Shown here: positions 1 through 11,590 of the stretch, piece by piece | How positions within the stretch are numbered: position 1 is the first letter of the stretch | Layout: every line of letters begins with the position of its first letter | NCBI RefSeq assembly: GCF_021730395.1 | Contig: NC_069371.1 | Coordinates: 69,594,001 to 69,658,000 of the forward strand | Length of the DNA: 64,000 nt | Source of the DNA: Mercenaria mercenaria | Taxonomy: Eukaryota; Mollusca; Bivalvia; Venerida; Veneridae | Reading direction: 5' to 3' | Notes under the pieces: generated by a model | The model's database searches: none | Seen by the model: the letters and a program-made list of their open reading frames with translations, nothing else | What the model was told of the DNA's origin: nothing | Position numbers and translations under genes: made by a program

Positions 1-28
1 ATTATCTTAAAATGAATAATTAACGTAC

Positions 29-122
29 CATCATAGTCGTAATCAAAACCTTTGTTAGCATATAAATCTAAATCATTTCTCGGTCCGCCCATTAATGGAA
101 GTGTTGAGTATGAAGAATTCAT
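29..122 (-). CDS. A0: first coding exon of a type-A BTB protein gene, cut by the window edge
   Basis: This 94-base exon encodes 31 residues plus one base, starting MNSSYSTLPLM and ending in an acidic tail (DYDYD), then a GTACGT donor. It is nearly identical in length, reading frame and splice phase to the first coding exons of the two other type-A copies (8767-8860 and 16442-16535). The remaining exons would lie to the left, outside the window, so its state cannot be judged. An upstream leader exon with a GTAAGC donor ends at 220, as in the sister copies. By analogy the product is a BTB/POZ protein of the serine-enriched (gprs) type. The start was chosen because it is conserved in all three copies and followed by coding-like sequence. 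Confidence 0.62.
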
Positions 123-1440
123 GTTTGTAAGATTAACTGATTGTTCAACGTTGTATTCGTAAATGATTAAATGATAATGAATTTGAGACTTTTATATTTT
201 ATTACCTATAATAGCTTACCGTGATCACTTTTTTCCAATTTTTGACAGAGCAAATCTTGTCAATTCTGAGTGCCACCACGCCATCAATATCACGTGACAA
301 AATAATGCACTCCCATTGGCCGCTACAAACTTGTTCGCAATTTAATTGGTCAATACAATAGTCATCTATGACATGTGATAGTGTGAAAATATTAATGCAA
401 AATTGCAATTTTGTCTGTTTGTTTGTAACATCTTGATTAGTTTGAAGATTTAATCAGCAACGAACTTTTCACAAATCTGAATTGAATTTAAGTGTCATTT
501 AGCATTTCATTAATATTTTCAAAATCCATTATGACTTTTATGTAGTGTTTTTTTTTTAAAAAAAAATAGTAGGAATTCAAAATACGAACGTATATTTTGC
601 CTATCTGCATTAATTACTAATTTAGCTAGGTTTTCTTAGTGTATGAAAACGTGCAAAGCGCTGAAAAAGTCAGATTTGTTTTGTGAGGTAATAAAAAGTA
701 AAATTAAGATACTTTCAGCTTGTGTTTTGATAATACAATACATATACAGCCATATTTTCGACACAATACGTGTATTATTATAAGCTGTATTTGCTATAAT
801 CACAAAAACACGTTTCGCATATTTTCTGGGAATTACACTGATAGATAATAATTAAGGGTCATGTTTTGTTGACAAGAACGACTTTAATATGTTCTTACAA
901 AAAATAATAATGGTAAATGAAAAAAAAACCATTAACGAAGCGAAGGTAAAGTGAAAATGAAATATCATGTGTGTTGTTATATTTGTGACCGGTTCCTATA
1001 AGTTTACGGGGTTTTCTTACATATCTATCTTGACTATTTGATTTATTATTTTAAATGAGCCCTTCCATCCACGCCATGTAGTCACGTTTCTCTTAAACTC
1101 GGCTGTGTCTGGCGCTTTCAGACTTCACATCATGTCTTCGGCATCATCATTAGATAACTTCACAGGACAAGAAAAATAACTCTACCTTTTATTTTGTCAA
1201 AAATAGCGCCTTTTAAACTTTTGGTTAAAGTTCTACATGAAAGTAGGCTTCTCTGAAACTATCCTGCCGAATGTTTCCGAATTCCAAATAAAACTTACAC
1301 CTGAGGGGACCTCGCATGTCACATTTTTATTTAAATTATGCCTCTTGTTATCATCAGACTTGACTTAATCTAGCTCTTTGCGACTGGTTCGTATAGCACT
1401 AATACACGTGAATCCGACTTCCCTTGGAAGAACCACGGTA
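123..1440. repeat. Duplicated A-gene upstream flank, unit 1
   Basis: This stretch is collinear with 8870-10250 and 16550-17800. Shared landmarks are the TTGTGTTTTGATAATACAAT block near 720, 9450 and 17110 and the TAATCTAGCTC block near 1367, 10168 and 17714. Similarity ends at about 1435, where type-B exon 2 sequence begins. No gene is seen inside apart from the A0 leader. Confidence 0.7.
221..400 (-). promoter_or_regulatory. Likely promoter and 5' leader region of A0
   Basis: A conserved leader exon ends at 220 with a GTAAGC donor. Upstream of it, on the minus strand, two CCAAT boxes (ATTGG on the plus strand near 315 and 345) recur at the same positions in the A2 and A3 copies. No TATA box is evident. 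The transcription start is not defined. Confidence 0.35.
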
Positions 1441-2397
1441 GACCTCTGGTATGCGAGAATGATTCTGACGCAGAAGTGCCAGCAAGATCCCATGACTATA
1501 AGATTCCAACAGATCGTCAAGATAATGAACATGTGAGTGCACGAGTTAAAAGCACGCACGCGCTTTGTGAGAGTCTGAGACTTATCATGGAAATTCCAGA
1601 GATGTGTGACGTCACGTTTCTTGTCGGACCACGTGAAATACCTGTGCATGGAGTTCGAGCCATTCTTGGGACCGAAGCAAGTACGTTATCTTGAGTTTTA
1701 TTATTTATACATGGTTTCTTGGTCAGAATTTTAGCTACTCTACCACCAAGATTCTTAAATTTTCCGATATATTCTTTACTTGTCTGCATAAACACTGACT
1801 CGTGCTTCACAAATCTCTTCAAAACAATTTCAAATCATGTTTTCGTCCATTTTCAGAGTCCTGTACCAGCTTATAATCAAGCACCTGAATCTACGTGAGA
1901 CTGGGCTGAAATACACCATACAACCTTCTTTACGTCACTATGGAGACCGACTTATCATTCCCGTCAGGAAATATGACGCCGAGGTGTTCCGAATGCTTAT
2001 CCAGTTTGTTCACAGCGGTACGGCCACCATCACAGATTCCACCGTTTTCGGTAAGTTATACATTGCAATCTATCTAGAGCGAACACCCTTAAAGAGACTC
2101 ATTAGGTGAGTGTTGTAAAGAGAATTTCTAGAGAGATTTACTTACAAAGATTCCTATCATGGCTTCAAAGTCAATCGGTCAATAGCTATACATAGCTAAT
2201 GTTGTCTGTATATTTAACACCGACTTAAAATAAATCTTGTATCTCGTAAATGAACGAAAATATCAGTCTTGGTAGAAGGTTGTTCGCTCGTTGGAGGTGT
2301 CCTGAAGAGAAGTTATATTTATATAGTCATACAGAAAGATAATTGAACAAATATGAATTTACAATCTCAGCCGTACAGCTCTTATTGTTAATAAGCC

Positions 2398-2538
2398 CCC
2401 CCCCCCCTTCCGCTAACCCTTTTTCAGGATAAATAGATGATACAATGAAAAAGTCATTTTAAAAGCCCCCGCCACCCCCGACTTCCTCTAACCCTTTTTC
2501 AGGATAAATAGATGATACAATGAAAAAGTCATTTTGAA
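2398..2538. repeat. Direct duplication of about 67 bases in B1 intron 3
   Basis: The block containing AACCCTTTTTCAGGATAAAT followed by GATGATACAATG occurs twice in tandem (near 2413-2475 and 2487-2538), each preceded by a C-rich run. It is absent in this form from the B3 intron. Confidence 0.75.
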
Positions 2539-2864
2539 AGTCAACATTTTAACTTCAGAACATAAGAATTTTTTAGACTTTTCAATCAATCTTACAATGG
2601 CGATCGTCTCATCTCTTCACCTCACAACTTCTTTGTTTTGTTCTTCTGTAGGTTTACTTTGCGGAGCAGATCAGTTTGAGTTGAAGGACCTGGAACAAGC
2701 TTGTTGGGAGTATATGGACCGGCGAATAGAGTGTGATTGCGGAGATGTTTGTCGTCTGCAAGGGCCTACCAAAAACCACAGAAAAGCTCATGAAATATTC
2801 AATACAGTAAGTACATACATATTATATATTGATATTAATTTATCTCCTTTCTGGTGGACATATC

Positions 2865-3680
2865 AAAATCGCACCGTCCGTGTAAATTCTTGTTCGGGCT
2901 GTAACTCTGCCATCCATAGAGAGATTTTGATGTAACTTGACATAAATGTTCAACATTATGAGGCGACGTGTCATGCGCAAGATCCAGACCCCTAGCTCCG
3001 AGGTCAAGGTCACACTAAGAAGTCAAAGGTTAACAGTTTCTGTTTCGTGTCCGGTCCATTACTCTGCCATCCAAAGATAGACATACCAAAATCGCACCGT
3101 CCGTTCGTGTAAATTCTTGTTCGGACTGTAACTCTGCCATCCATAAAGGGATTTTGTTATAACTTGACATAAGTGTTCACCATTATGAGACACATGTCAT
3201 TCGCAAGATCCAGACCCCTAGCTCCAAGGTCAAGATCACACTAAGAAGTCAAAGGTTAACTGGGTTTGTTTTGTGTCCGGTCCATAACTCTGCCATTTAT
3301 CAAAGGATTTTGAAATTACTTGGCATAAATGTTCCCTGTAATGAGACGACATTTCTTGCGCAAGATTCAGACCCCTAGCTCCAAGGTCAAGGTCAAACTA
3401 AGAGGTTAAAAGTTAACGTGGCCTGTTTCTTGTCCGGTCCATAAATCTGCCATTGATGAAGAAATTTTAAATTACTTGGCGTAAATGTTTCCTATATTGA
3501 GATGACGTCTCATACGCAAGACTCAGACCCCTAGCTCCAAGGTCAAGGTCACACTTAGAAGTGTTTCTTGTGTGGTCCATAACTCATTGTCAAGGGGTTT
3601 AAAAATAATTTGACATGTTAATCATATTTAGAAGGTGTGTCATGCTCATGACCCGGGTCTCTTGGGTCAAGGTCACCATA
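2865..3680. repeat. Tandem array of about 120-130-base units in B1 intron 4, each carrying AAGGTCAAGGTCA
   Basis: About six diverged units share a GGTCCATAACTCTGCCAT segment, a middle ACTTGGCATAAATGTTC segment and a closing CTCCAAGGTCAAGGTCACAC segment. The corresponding intron of B3 (21217-21855) lacks the array, so it arose or was lost after the gene duplication. Related repeats occur at 4855-5460 and 13015-13590. Confidence 0.85.
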
Positions 3681-4102
3681 TGATGTGTGTGTTTTTTTGT
3701 TTTGTTTTCTTTTGCGCAGACAACTGTAGCATTATTTACGCTTCGGGGGCATTTGTTATCAGTATTATGATAGTCAGACTGTTTTGCTTTCAATCATTAT
3801 CACTGCATGACGACCCAGAGTTATCTTAAATAGAAATTTTTCCCCTTTTTTACATAAATGACAACAAGTTATAGATAAATAAGAAGTTGATACTCTAAAT
3901 GGGGAAAATCAATTAAGCTCCGTCCATTAAACCGACCATATTTAAAGTGATGACTCGTATTTCTATGAATCAGGTGGTTACTCAATATTCTTGCTTTTAA
4001 TATTATTATTTCTTTTGTTTAATATTATTACAGATTTATTGCACGATCGAAAGACAAAATCCAGTATCAGCCAGCAGTTCCTCCAGAAATCTTTACGCTT
4101 GA

Positions 4103-4850
4103 AACAGAAGCAATAAATTAGCTCTAGCGAGCAGGACTTACTCATCTCTACCCTTCCACCTTGAGGAAGAACGAAGCGCAGAACTATACAAGAGTGTCAT
4201 CTTCAGTCGACACGGTGTGTGTATGTGTGTGTAAGACACGCAACTAGAATATCTGGAATGTAGTAAGTGCGGCGCCGGACATGGACTGTAATCCAGTGGC
4301 ACTTGGAAAGAAGTCCTCATCAACAGTGTATTCTTCTGCAATTAGAAGAGTTTGGTCATCATCGCAGTATTGATTTACTAAAACTGGTGTGTTTGTAACT
4401 AACAGAGTGAAAAAGATATATTCGCAGTAGTGTATTTAGGACTATGCAACTGACGGCAACGCAGCAAAAAGACATGATCTATACATTAAGTCACGTGATA
4501 AGAGCTTTATGGTATTGGACTCGCAATAACACTCGGCAATTTCCGTGTGATGACGTATTCTCAGTCGAAAATTCGGTATTCTCCGGACGTAAATATACTT
4601 TAACACTTTCGTGGCTTTCCGTGAAAAGCGGAGAATGCCGAAATCGCTTACGGAGAACACGGAATTTGGCGTTCGTCAGTACGGGTCTACTGTCTTAACT
4701 TGCTAATAGATAGTTTCTATAGTATATGTGCGATTATCAAAATTGGTGCTGAAAACTTTGTACAAATGTTATCATATTTATTTTGTTGTTAATTAATAGA
4801 GCGATATAATATAAAATAAAAAAGCGATAAATGAACTTGTTATTATTCAC
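4103..4850 (+). other. B1 3' flank / untranslated region with polyadenylation signal
   Basis: This AT-rich stretch is collinear with 12310-13000 in unit 2. AATAAA lies at 4815-4820. It contains CACGTGAT and TGACGTA motifs but no convincing reading frame. Confidence 0.45.
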
Positions 4851-4854
4851 GTAA

Positions 4855-5460
4855 AGTAGGATTTAAATCTTTCTTGGCACAAATACACCCCTCGATGAGA
4901 CGATGGCATGCACGAAACTCGGACCCCTAGCTCAAAGGTCAAGGTCACACTTGAGTTCAAAAGTTAAGAGGGCTTTTTACCTGTCCGTCCTGTAACTCGG
5001 CAATCTATAAAAGGATTTTAGAATAACATTGACACAAATGTACCCCATAATAAGACAATGTCTCATGCGCAACACTCAAACCCCTATCCCAAAGGTCAAT
5101 GTCACACTTGGAGGTCAAAGGTGAATAGGGTTTATTATATTTTCTGCCCGGTCCATAACTCTATCATCCATTAAGGGATATCAATATTACTTGGCATAAT
5201 ATTGCTCATAATGAGTGGACGTGTGTTGCGCGACACCCTTATCCCGAATCGAAAAGTCAAGGTCACAGTCTGAGGTTGAGGGTCAAAAGGTTTTTTCTGT
5301 CTGGTCCATAACTCTCTCATACCTTAAGGGATTTAATATTATTTGACATCAATGCCCCCCCCCCCCCCCCCCCCCCACCCATAATGAGAGGAAGTATCAT
5401 ACACAATACCTTGACTCCTAGCTCAAAGGTAAAGGTATACTTGAAGGTCAAAAGTCGACA
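4855..5460. repeat. Tandem repeat block with TCAAGGTCA motifs, between units 1 and 2
   Basis: About four to five diverged units of roughly 130 bases share CTAGCTCAAAGGTCAAGGTCA and GTCCATAACTCT-type segments. A run of about 21 C residues sits at 5354-5376. The block is duplicated at 13015-13590. Confidence 0.82.
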
Positions 5461-6053
5461 TTGATCTTTTCCTCAGTCTGTATAATGTTTTAATATAAGT
5501 TTATGTGTCATATGGACCCAATTAAAAAAGAAAGTGTAGGTGTATTTTCTTCGAATTACCTCCCTTTGATATGATTTCTTACATTTTTTTCTCTTATTTT
5601 CCCACCAATATCAAAATCAAATGTTATCAAAATTGAAATTTAATACTTTTTTATATTTATCGATGCTATCAGTAATCAACAACTGCAGATTTTTATATAT
5701 ATGCAAATTTTATCAACGACTTCCCATGCAAAGGGATGTTGTATTGCAATACTTCGTTCACTTGTTTTTGTTTACAACACACTTGCTTTGGGAAAAAAAA
5801 CCAGTAAACTTTTAACTTCAGTCTATGTTCCTCTCGTGGAGGAGACTTATAACCTTCAATGTGTCCACTATATCTAACTAAAAGCGGATAGTTTTGTGTT
5901 TGTTCTGAATCATGAACTGCTCACCAGGACATACATAAGTATGTAGAACTACCGTGTAAACAGGAATGTGGCAATGAAATAACCTCGTAACACTGTACTT
6001 GAGCTAAACGACTTCCTAATTATGATTCTGAAATCTAGCGCCACTGTTTGTTA
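5461..6053. other. Inter-unit spacer, duplicated at 13590-14168
   Basis: AT-rich sequence collinear with the second unit. I see no gene; the short reading frames are not conserved between the two copies. Confidence 0.5.
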
Positions 6054-6286
6054 TGAAGTTTAACGCCATTTTCCAACAGTTTGACAGTCAGCCTTACCAG
6101 TGTTCCTGGATTCTATACCAGTAAAAACCTGTTCTCCGCAAGTAACTGCCAGATTCTCTACATGAATCAATGATGGAGGACCAATGATCTCAGACCCAAT
6201 GTCTTTTAAGAACATTTCACCCAGGCACCGAACTCGCGATCCCCCGATCCGTGGATCTGTGTTCTCCTTAATGAGCTAAGCGGGCG
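6054..6286 (-). mobile_element. tRNA-derived SINE, unit-2 copy
   Basis: Read on the minus strand, the element opens with a tRNA-like head: CGCCCGCTTAGCTC (A box) and, after about 40 bases, GCGAGTTCGGTGCC (B box). A body without coding potential follows, ending in GGCGTTAAAC near 6058. The same insertion is at 14169-14403 in the next unit, so it entered before the unit was duplicated. I recall closely similar sequences being common in bivalves. Confidence 0.72.
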
Positions 6287-6520
6287 TATCTAGCGTCATT
6301 GTGGTTTATCAATGACAAATAAAACGAAAATAAAAAAAATACGACATTGTTTTATACATTTTAATTCTGTGAATCAACAACGATCAGTAATAATAAAAGT
6401 CAACAACAACTGGTAACATGCATTAAATAACAGAGAACAATAAATAGCGATTCAAGCACATTTTGTAGAAAAATTGTTATTGTGTTCATACACGTGACAA
6501 TGTTGCACGTGGCAATGTTT

Positions 6521-8860
6521 TTACACGGCAGTTTCTTCCAGCCTGGCAATGCAGCGTCTGTCCAACACTGAATAAATCTGAAAAAGACAGATAAAACAAT
6601 TCAATAAACAGGAGCTTGTGTGGCAGTCTTCAAAATGCCCTATATATAACTATATTTTATATTCATGCTTCTTATTTTCGTTTGTTTGTTGTTGTTGTTG
6701 TTTTTTGTTTGTTTTTTTGGTTGTTTTTTAAGTTGTGTATCAAACACAGTTCAGTGGAAAAACAGTTGTCTTCGTCTATATAGCAGTTTGCTTTTTCGGA
6801 AAATAGAATTCTGTTACTACTTGTTTTTATGCAGGTAACGGGCAGAATCATAAATTGGAGATGACTTTTTCGATAGTGAAATACTTTATAATGTTTTTAA
6901 CGATAAGAAAAAAGTATTGACGGTTTATTGTAAGTGACATTTACCTGATCAAATAGCGTCTTTGTAGCCTTGTGGTGACTGTAACATCTTGTAGAAACGA
7001 GTAGCTTCTCAGCTCGACCGGCATTCAGACACCTCTCAACAAAATCTAAACATGCTTTACTCAAATCAGACAGCTCGAAATGCGCGGCAGCACAAAATAA
7101 ACCTGAAATAATAGAAAATATCCTGTATATATATATATTTGCAAGTGCTTTTATTTTCTTCATAAACATACGGAAAATAGATAAAGATATATTATAATAG
7201 GGGATGAAAATCCCCGAGACGGTAACGTCCGTATATAGATATTCGTCTTTGCTGTTTGCATATACTGAGGCAATTTTTTCGATGTTTTCCGGTTCCGGTT
7301 TATGTAAAATCCGCTGACTGGTTGTCTTTATGAACATCCGAGCACCCCGAATCAGTCATAGAAACTCGTAAACCGCGCTAACATGATTCTTTTACTTCTT
7401 TTTCGTAATGAAAACTGTACATGCAACTGAAAAACACTTTTAAAACAGTAAGGAAGTGTAAAGACCGTCAAGTTTCTGCGTGGAGTGCAAACAAACAAAA
7501 CAATATTCTAAAAGCTAGTGCGAGAACGCTGAATGACGTCACCGGCATGGCTTCGGTAAATTTTGCAAAGTATGATATTCGCTGTAAGAGGTATGATGAC
7601 AATAAATGTAAACTACAGTTTAGAGCAAAGTTTCACTTTCTTGAGCGTTGAATATTTCTTTCTAAGCGGATATATAAAAGATAAATCCCCAATGCTAGGC
7701 GGTGCCTTAATTCATATTAGTATTTCTCTCGGACAAATGTCGCTGTGTTACGGACTATCGTTTAAACAGCAGGTGTAACTGTACATTTGTTTATTTAACC
7801 AATGTTTCATTTTTAGAAAGTCCTGTCAGCATATTTATATTATTTTGCCAGTAAGTGATTATGCATGAGCGAAGTATACTTACCAGCTACAGTTTCCTCG
7901 GTAATAGTCACACTGCCGCAGTGGATAAACTGGACGAGCATTCGGAACACCTCTGAATCGTATTTCTTCACGAGGATAACTAGTCTCTGCGATAATGACC
8001 GACCAATTCCGACGGACCTGTTGCACGTGTTCTTCTTTGATTTTTTGTTCTTTTTGGCGTTTGTTTCTTCGTCAGCTGCACTCATATGCATGTGTTTCAA
8101 AATAAGTTGATACATAATTCTGAAAAAAATGTGGATATATATGAAAACATGTAAAATAGGTGAAATTATGCGAATATGATTTCTTTTTATAAACAAGAAC
8201 AAATAAAGAAATAAATGTTTTACTAAACTTTACATAATGTATGCCAGTGTCTTACACACACAACACGACAGATGTAGTTAAATAGATACGTTTGAAGTAT
8301 TTAAATGTAAACTATCTTTCGTCTTACCTGCTGCGAGTGCCCATAATTGCACGAACTCCATGCACGGGGACTTCACGTGGTCCAACAATAAATGTAACGT
8401 CACACATCTCGGGCATAGCGAGAATCAGCTTCAGATGTTCGGAGAGCATGCGTGCTTTGGAAGTTCATTACTTCTTCTTTCTCATCCGCTGGCAGGAAAT
8501 TATTGTAGCTGTCATGTGATAAGCTGTCAAGACTGTCACGTGACTCCGCAGACTTTAAGGAATCCACATCAGAGATGTCTGTAGATTCGTAGCCGGAAGA
8601 AGAATCTGCAAAATATAGAAGAAAAAAATTAGAAATAACTGAATATCACTTTTGTTGATATATGTACACGTACACTAAAAATCCATGCTACTTTTCTTAA
8701 ATTTTAGTCGATTTAAAATTTAAAAAATTAAAAAAAAAACTATCTTAAAATAAATAATTAACGTACCATCGTAGTCGTAATCAAAAGCTTTGCTGGCATA
8801 TAAATCTAAATCATTTGTCGCTCCACTCATTAATGGCAGTGTTGAGTATGAAGAATTCAT
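6521..8860 (-). pseudogene. A2: type-A BTB gene copy with a frameshift in exon 2
   Basis: The five coding exons match A3: exon 1 8767-8860, exon 2 8328-8605, exon 3 7884-8119, exon 4 6945-7102, exon 5 6521-6577 (stop TAA). All donors and acceptors are consensus. Exon 2 is two bases shorter than in A3 (278 against 280): near 8445 this copy reads CGGAGAGCATGC where A3 reads CGGAAAGCGCATGC. The shift leads to a stop about 14 codons later, before the BTB core, giving a product of roughly 100 residues. Everything else, including the BTB residues in exons 3 and 4, is intact and almost identical to A3, so the change is recent, polymorphic or an assembly error. The upstream leader exon ends at 8963. 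Confidence 0.75.
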
Positions 8861-8963
8861 GTTTGTACAATAATTATTAACTGATTGTTCAACGTTGTAT
8901 TCGAAAATGAATAAACGTAAATGAAATTTGAGATTTTTATATTTTATTGACTGATAGCTTACC

Positions 8964-9130
8964 GTGATCACTTTTTTTGCAATTTTTGACAGAGCAAATC
9001 TTGTCAGTTCTGAGTTCCACCACGTAACGGAATAACGCATTTCCATTGGCCGCTGCAAAATTTTTCGCAATTTGATTGGTTAATACAATAGTCATCTATA
9101 TGACATGTGACAGTGTGAAAATGTCAATGT
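8964..9130 (-). promoter_or_regulatory. Likely promoter and 5' leader region of A2
   Basis: A leader exon ends at 8963 (donor GTAAGC). On the minus strand two CCAAT boxes lie upstream (ATTGG near 9044 and 9075), at the same spacing as in the A0 and A3 copies. No TATA box is seen. Confidence 0.38.
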
Positions 9131-11090
9131 AAAATTGCAAGTTTGCCTGTTTGTTTGTAAAATCTTGATTAGTTTAAAGATTTAACTAGCAACGAATTTT
9201 TCACAAATCTGAATTGAACTTGTGTCATTTTAAAGTTAACAAATGGCATTTCGTTAGTATTTTTACCTTTAATGTAGTGTTTTTAGAAACATTAAGAGTT
9301 CAAGATACGAATGTATATTTGACCTATCTGCATAGATTGCTCATTTAGCTTGTTTTACTTACTGTATGAAAATTTGCGAAGTGCTAAAATAAATTTTTAG
9401 GTTTCTTTTGTCAGATAATGATAAGTAAAAGTACAATTAAGATAATTTCAGCTTGTGTTTTGATAATACAATACATATACAGCCATATATTTCGACATAT
9501 TATTATAAGCTGTATTTGCTAAAATCACAAACACACGTTTCACATATTTTCTGGGATGTACACTTATAGATATTTAGAGTAAAGTTTATTCTTTACAATG
9601 TTGTTGACTAGAACGACTTTATGTGTTCTTATAAGAAATAATCAGATAAATGAAAATCCATTAACGGAATGAAAATAAAGTGAACATGAAGTACAATGAG
9701 TGCTGTTGTAGAATTCCATATCCTACATTTTTGACCGGATCCTGGCCGATTACATTGTTCAATAACTACCAGTTCCTGTAAGTTTACAGGGTTTTCTTAC
9801 TTATCTATCTTGATTGATTCAAATGTGAGACCTTTCATCCACGTCATGGAAGTTTTGCATGTAAGCACGTTTCTCATAGTGCTGGGCCTGGCGCTTTCAG
9901 ACTTCACATAATATTATATCTTCGGCATCATTATTAGATAACATCACAAGACGAGAAAAATAACTATCTTTTATTTTGACAAAAAATGCCCCTTTTAAAC
10001 TCAGAAATTTTGGTTAAAGTTCTACATGAAAGCAGGCTTCTCTGAAACTATCCTGCCGACTGTTTTCGAATTCCAAATAAAACTTAGACTTGAGATGACC
10101 TCACATGTCACATTACATAACTCTAGTTTTAATTTAAATTATGCATCTTTTTATAATCAGACTTGACTTAATCTAGCTCTTGGCGTCTGGTTCGTATAGC
10201 ACAAATACACGTGAATCCGACTTCTCTTGAAAGAACCAGGTCTGGCCTTCAAGAGTACACTAGACATTTCCGGTGCTTGATCTGGATTCGAACCATGGAC
10301 TTCTAGATTGACAGTCAAGGGTGTTACCATTAGACCAACGGGTCAACATTATCAGTATACAGAATGCTTTCATAATGTTTGGCACCATGAAATGACCATT
10401 TTGAACCAGTTGCCACATCTCCAACATACAGTTTACAAAATTAAGCCCCCTCTCAGCTTTAAAAAAATCCAAAGCAATTTTATCTGACATGTTTTTGATG
10501 AACAAAGATCAAATTCTAGCCAAGGGGATGAGGTCCTTTATTAATTATTAAAATATTCTTGTTGTGAAGGTTCTCTAAAATCGGTAGGGTTGTGATATAT
10601 AATTGGTCGTACATTCCCCTGTTGCCAAGTTAAGCAATACTTTTCCCATTTGTGAGGGGACACCTTAATAAAAAAAATGGTGTTCGTGAATTTTACATTT
10701 ATATGGTCTAGAAAGCATCATTTAAATATATTATTAATGAGCAATTTGGGTCTATACTAGAGTAAAACATTTTACGAGAGTTAGGGTATATTAAGTAAAT
10801 GTGAAGACATATGCCGTATGGTTTCCAATTACTTTGGTCCGAATTACTACTCCATTCCCAGGTTATTATTTCATATTTACACGGAAATCTTTTTTGAATT
10901 TGAAAAAAGATCAAAGGTTAATTAGGTGTGAAAGACATATGTCTAGCCGATTTCTTGTTTGTCGGTTGTTTGATTGAGTAAATGAAACTGTCTATTTAGT
11001 TTCCTTGACCTAATTACAAACCAATTAGCAGGTATATTACTTTCAAACACTTCACACGATCCTGACATTGGAAATTGACCAATTCTGATG
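9131..11090. repeat. Head-to-head intergenic block, unit 2, duplicated in unit 3
   Basis: The block is collinear with 16800-18620 in unit 3 over nearly its whole length, including a tRNA-like SINE head. Similarity stops at about 11090, shortly before the place where the type-B promoter and exon 1 would be expected. I see no gene here; short reading frames at 10260-10505 and 10708-10914 have partners in unit 3 but show no coding signature. Confidence 0.68.
10265..10344 (-). mobile_element. tRNA-Asp-like SINE head, unit 2
   Basis: The minus strand reads like a tRNA: GACCCGTTGGTCTAATGGTA (A box region), an anticodon loop CTGTCAA with GTC (Asp), and GGTTCGAATCC (B box). The T and acceptor stems do not close well, so a tRNA-derived element is more likely than a working tRNA gene. 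An identical insertion is in unit 3 at 17810-17883. Confidence 0.55.
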
Positions 11091-11590
11091 TCAGTTGGAA
11101 AACTAACTGCTGGTAGCTTTGTATGATCAATGAGACACCTTTTCGCGGAAAAATTCAAATCACGGAAGGGTTCTGTGCTTGTTGTTTGATACTCAGGAAC
11201 ATTTTCGTTATTTTGTGAAAAAACGAGCTGGATGGGCCCCCATTCCGTTTATGTCCTGACATTCAGTAAGGACCATTAAACTGAGAAATGCAATAAAATT
11301 GGACATTGTTCTTGCTGCGGGATCATTGTAGGCTGTTCAAAAGGTGCGAAATTGATGATTTTGGCATGCTATTTTTCATGGATGGTGTAAACCTTCCGTT
11401 TCGATAACTTTCTTTATTCTTGTATGAGAATCCTGATCTTGCCATTAATTAATTAAAAGCACAAAACATGCACGCAATTTATAAAATGGCCACCCTAATT
11501 TTGCTCATAGGGGAAGTGCAATATTGCGATTCGCTACACGTAAGACCGTCCGTGCCCAAAATTTTCGCATCTAATGTACCTTGCTACCAT
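11091..11590. other. Unit-2-specific sequence replacing the type-B 5' region
   Basis: Unique AT-rich sequence with no recognisable gene. It sits where unit 3 has the B3 promoter and first exon. Confidence 0.45.

Larger units (their letters stand above)
1450..4102 (+). pseudogene. B1: 5'-truncated, frameshifted type-B BTB gene copy
   Basis: Exons matching the intact B3 gene are visible: exon 2 (about 1450-1680), exon 3 (1857-2050), exon 4 (2652-2806) and exon 5 (4034-4102, stop TGA). Acceptors and donors are consensus (GTACGT, GTAAGT). Exon 1 is missing and the 5' part of exon 2 is replaced by type-A upstream flank. Near 1671 the copy reads GGGACCGAAGC where B3 reads GGGACCCGAAGC; this one-base loss shifts the frame just before the exon 2/3 junction. 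Exon 4 has a four-base loss and a one-base gain that partly compensate, replacing a short stretch of residues. Exon 3 is intact and encodes the second half of the BTB fold. Intron 4 has expanded with a tandem array. It could instead be a sequence error or a gene using another start, but loss of exon 1 argues for a dead or chimeric copy. Confidence 0.72.

Noticed and set aside
8292-8584. Plus-strand frames opposite A2 exon 2
   Set aside because: Antisense shadows of the BTB exon; the splice sites and homology are all on the minus strand.
10265-10344. A functional tRNA-Asp gene on the minus strand
   Set aside because: A and B boxes and a GTC anticodon position are present, but T and acceptor stems pair poorly, and a duplicate lies at the same place in the next unit; a SINE head fits better.
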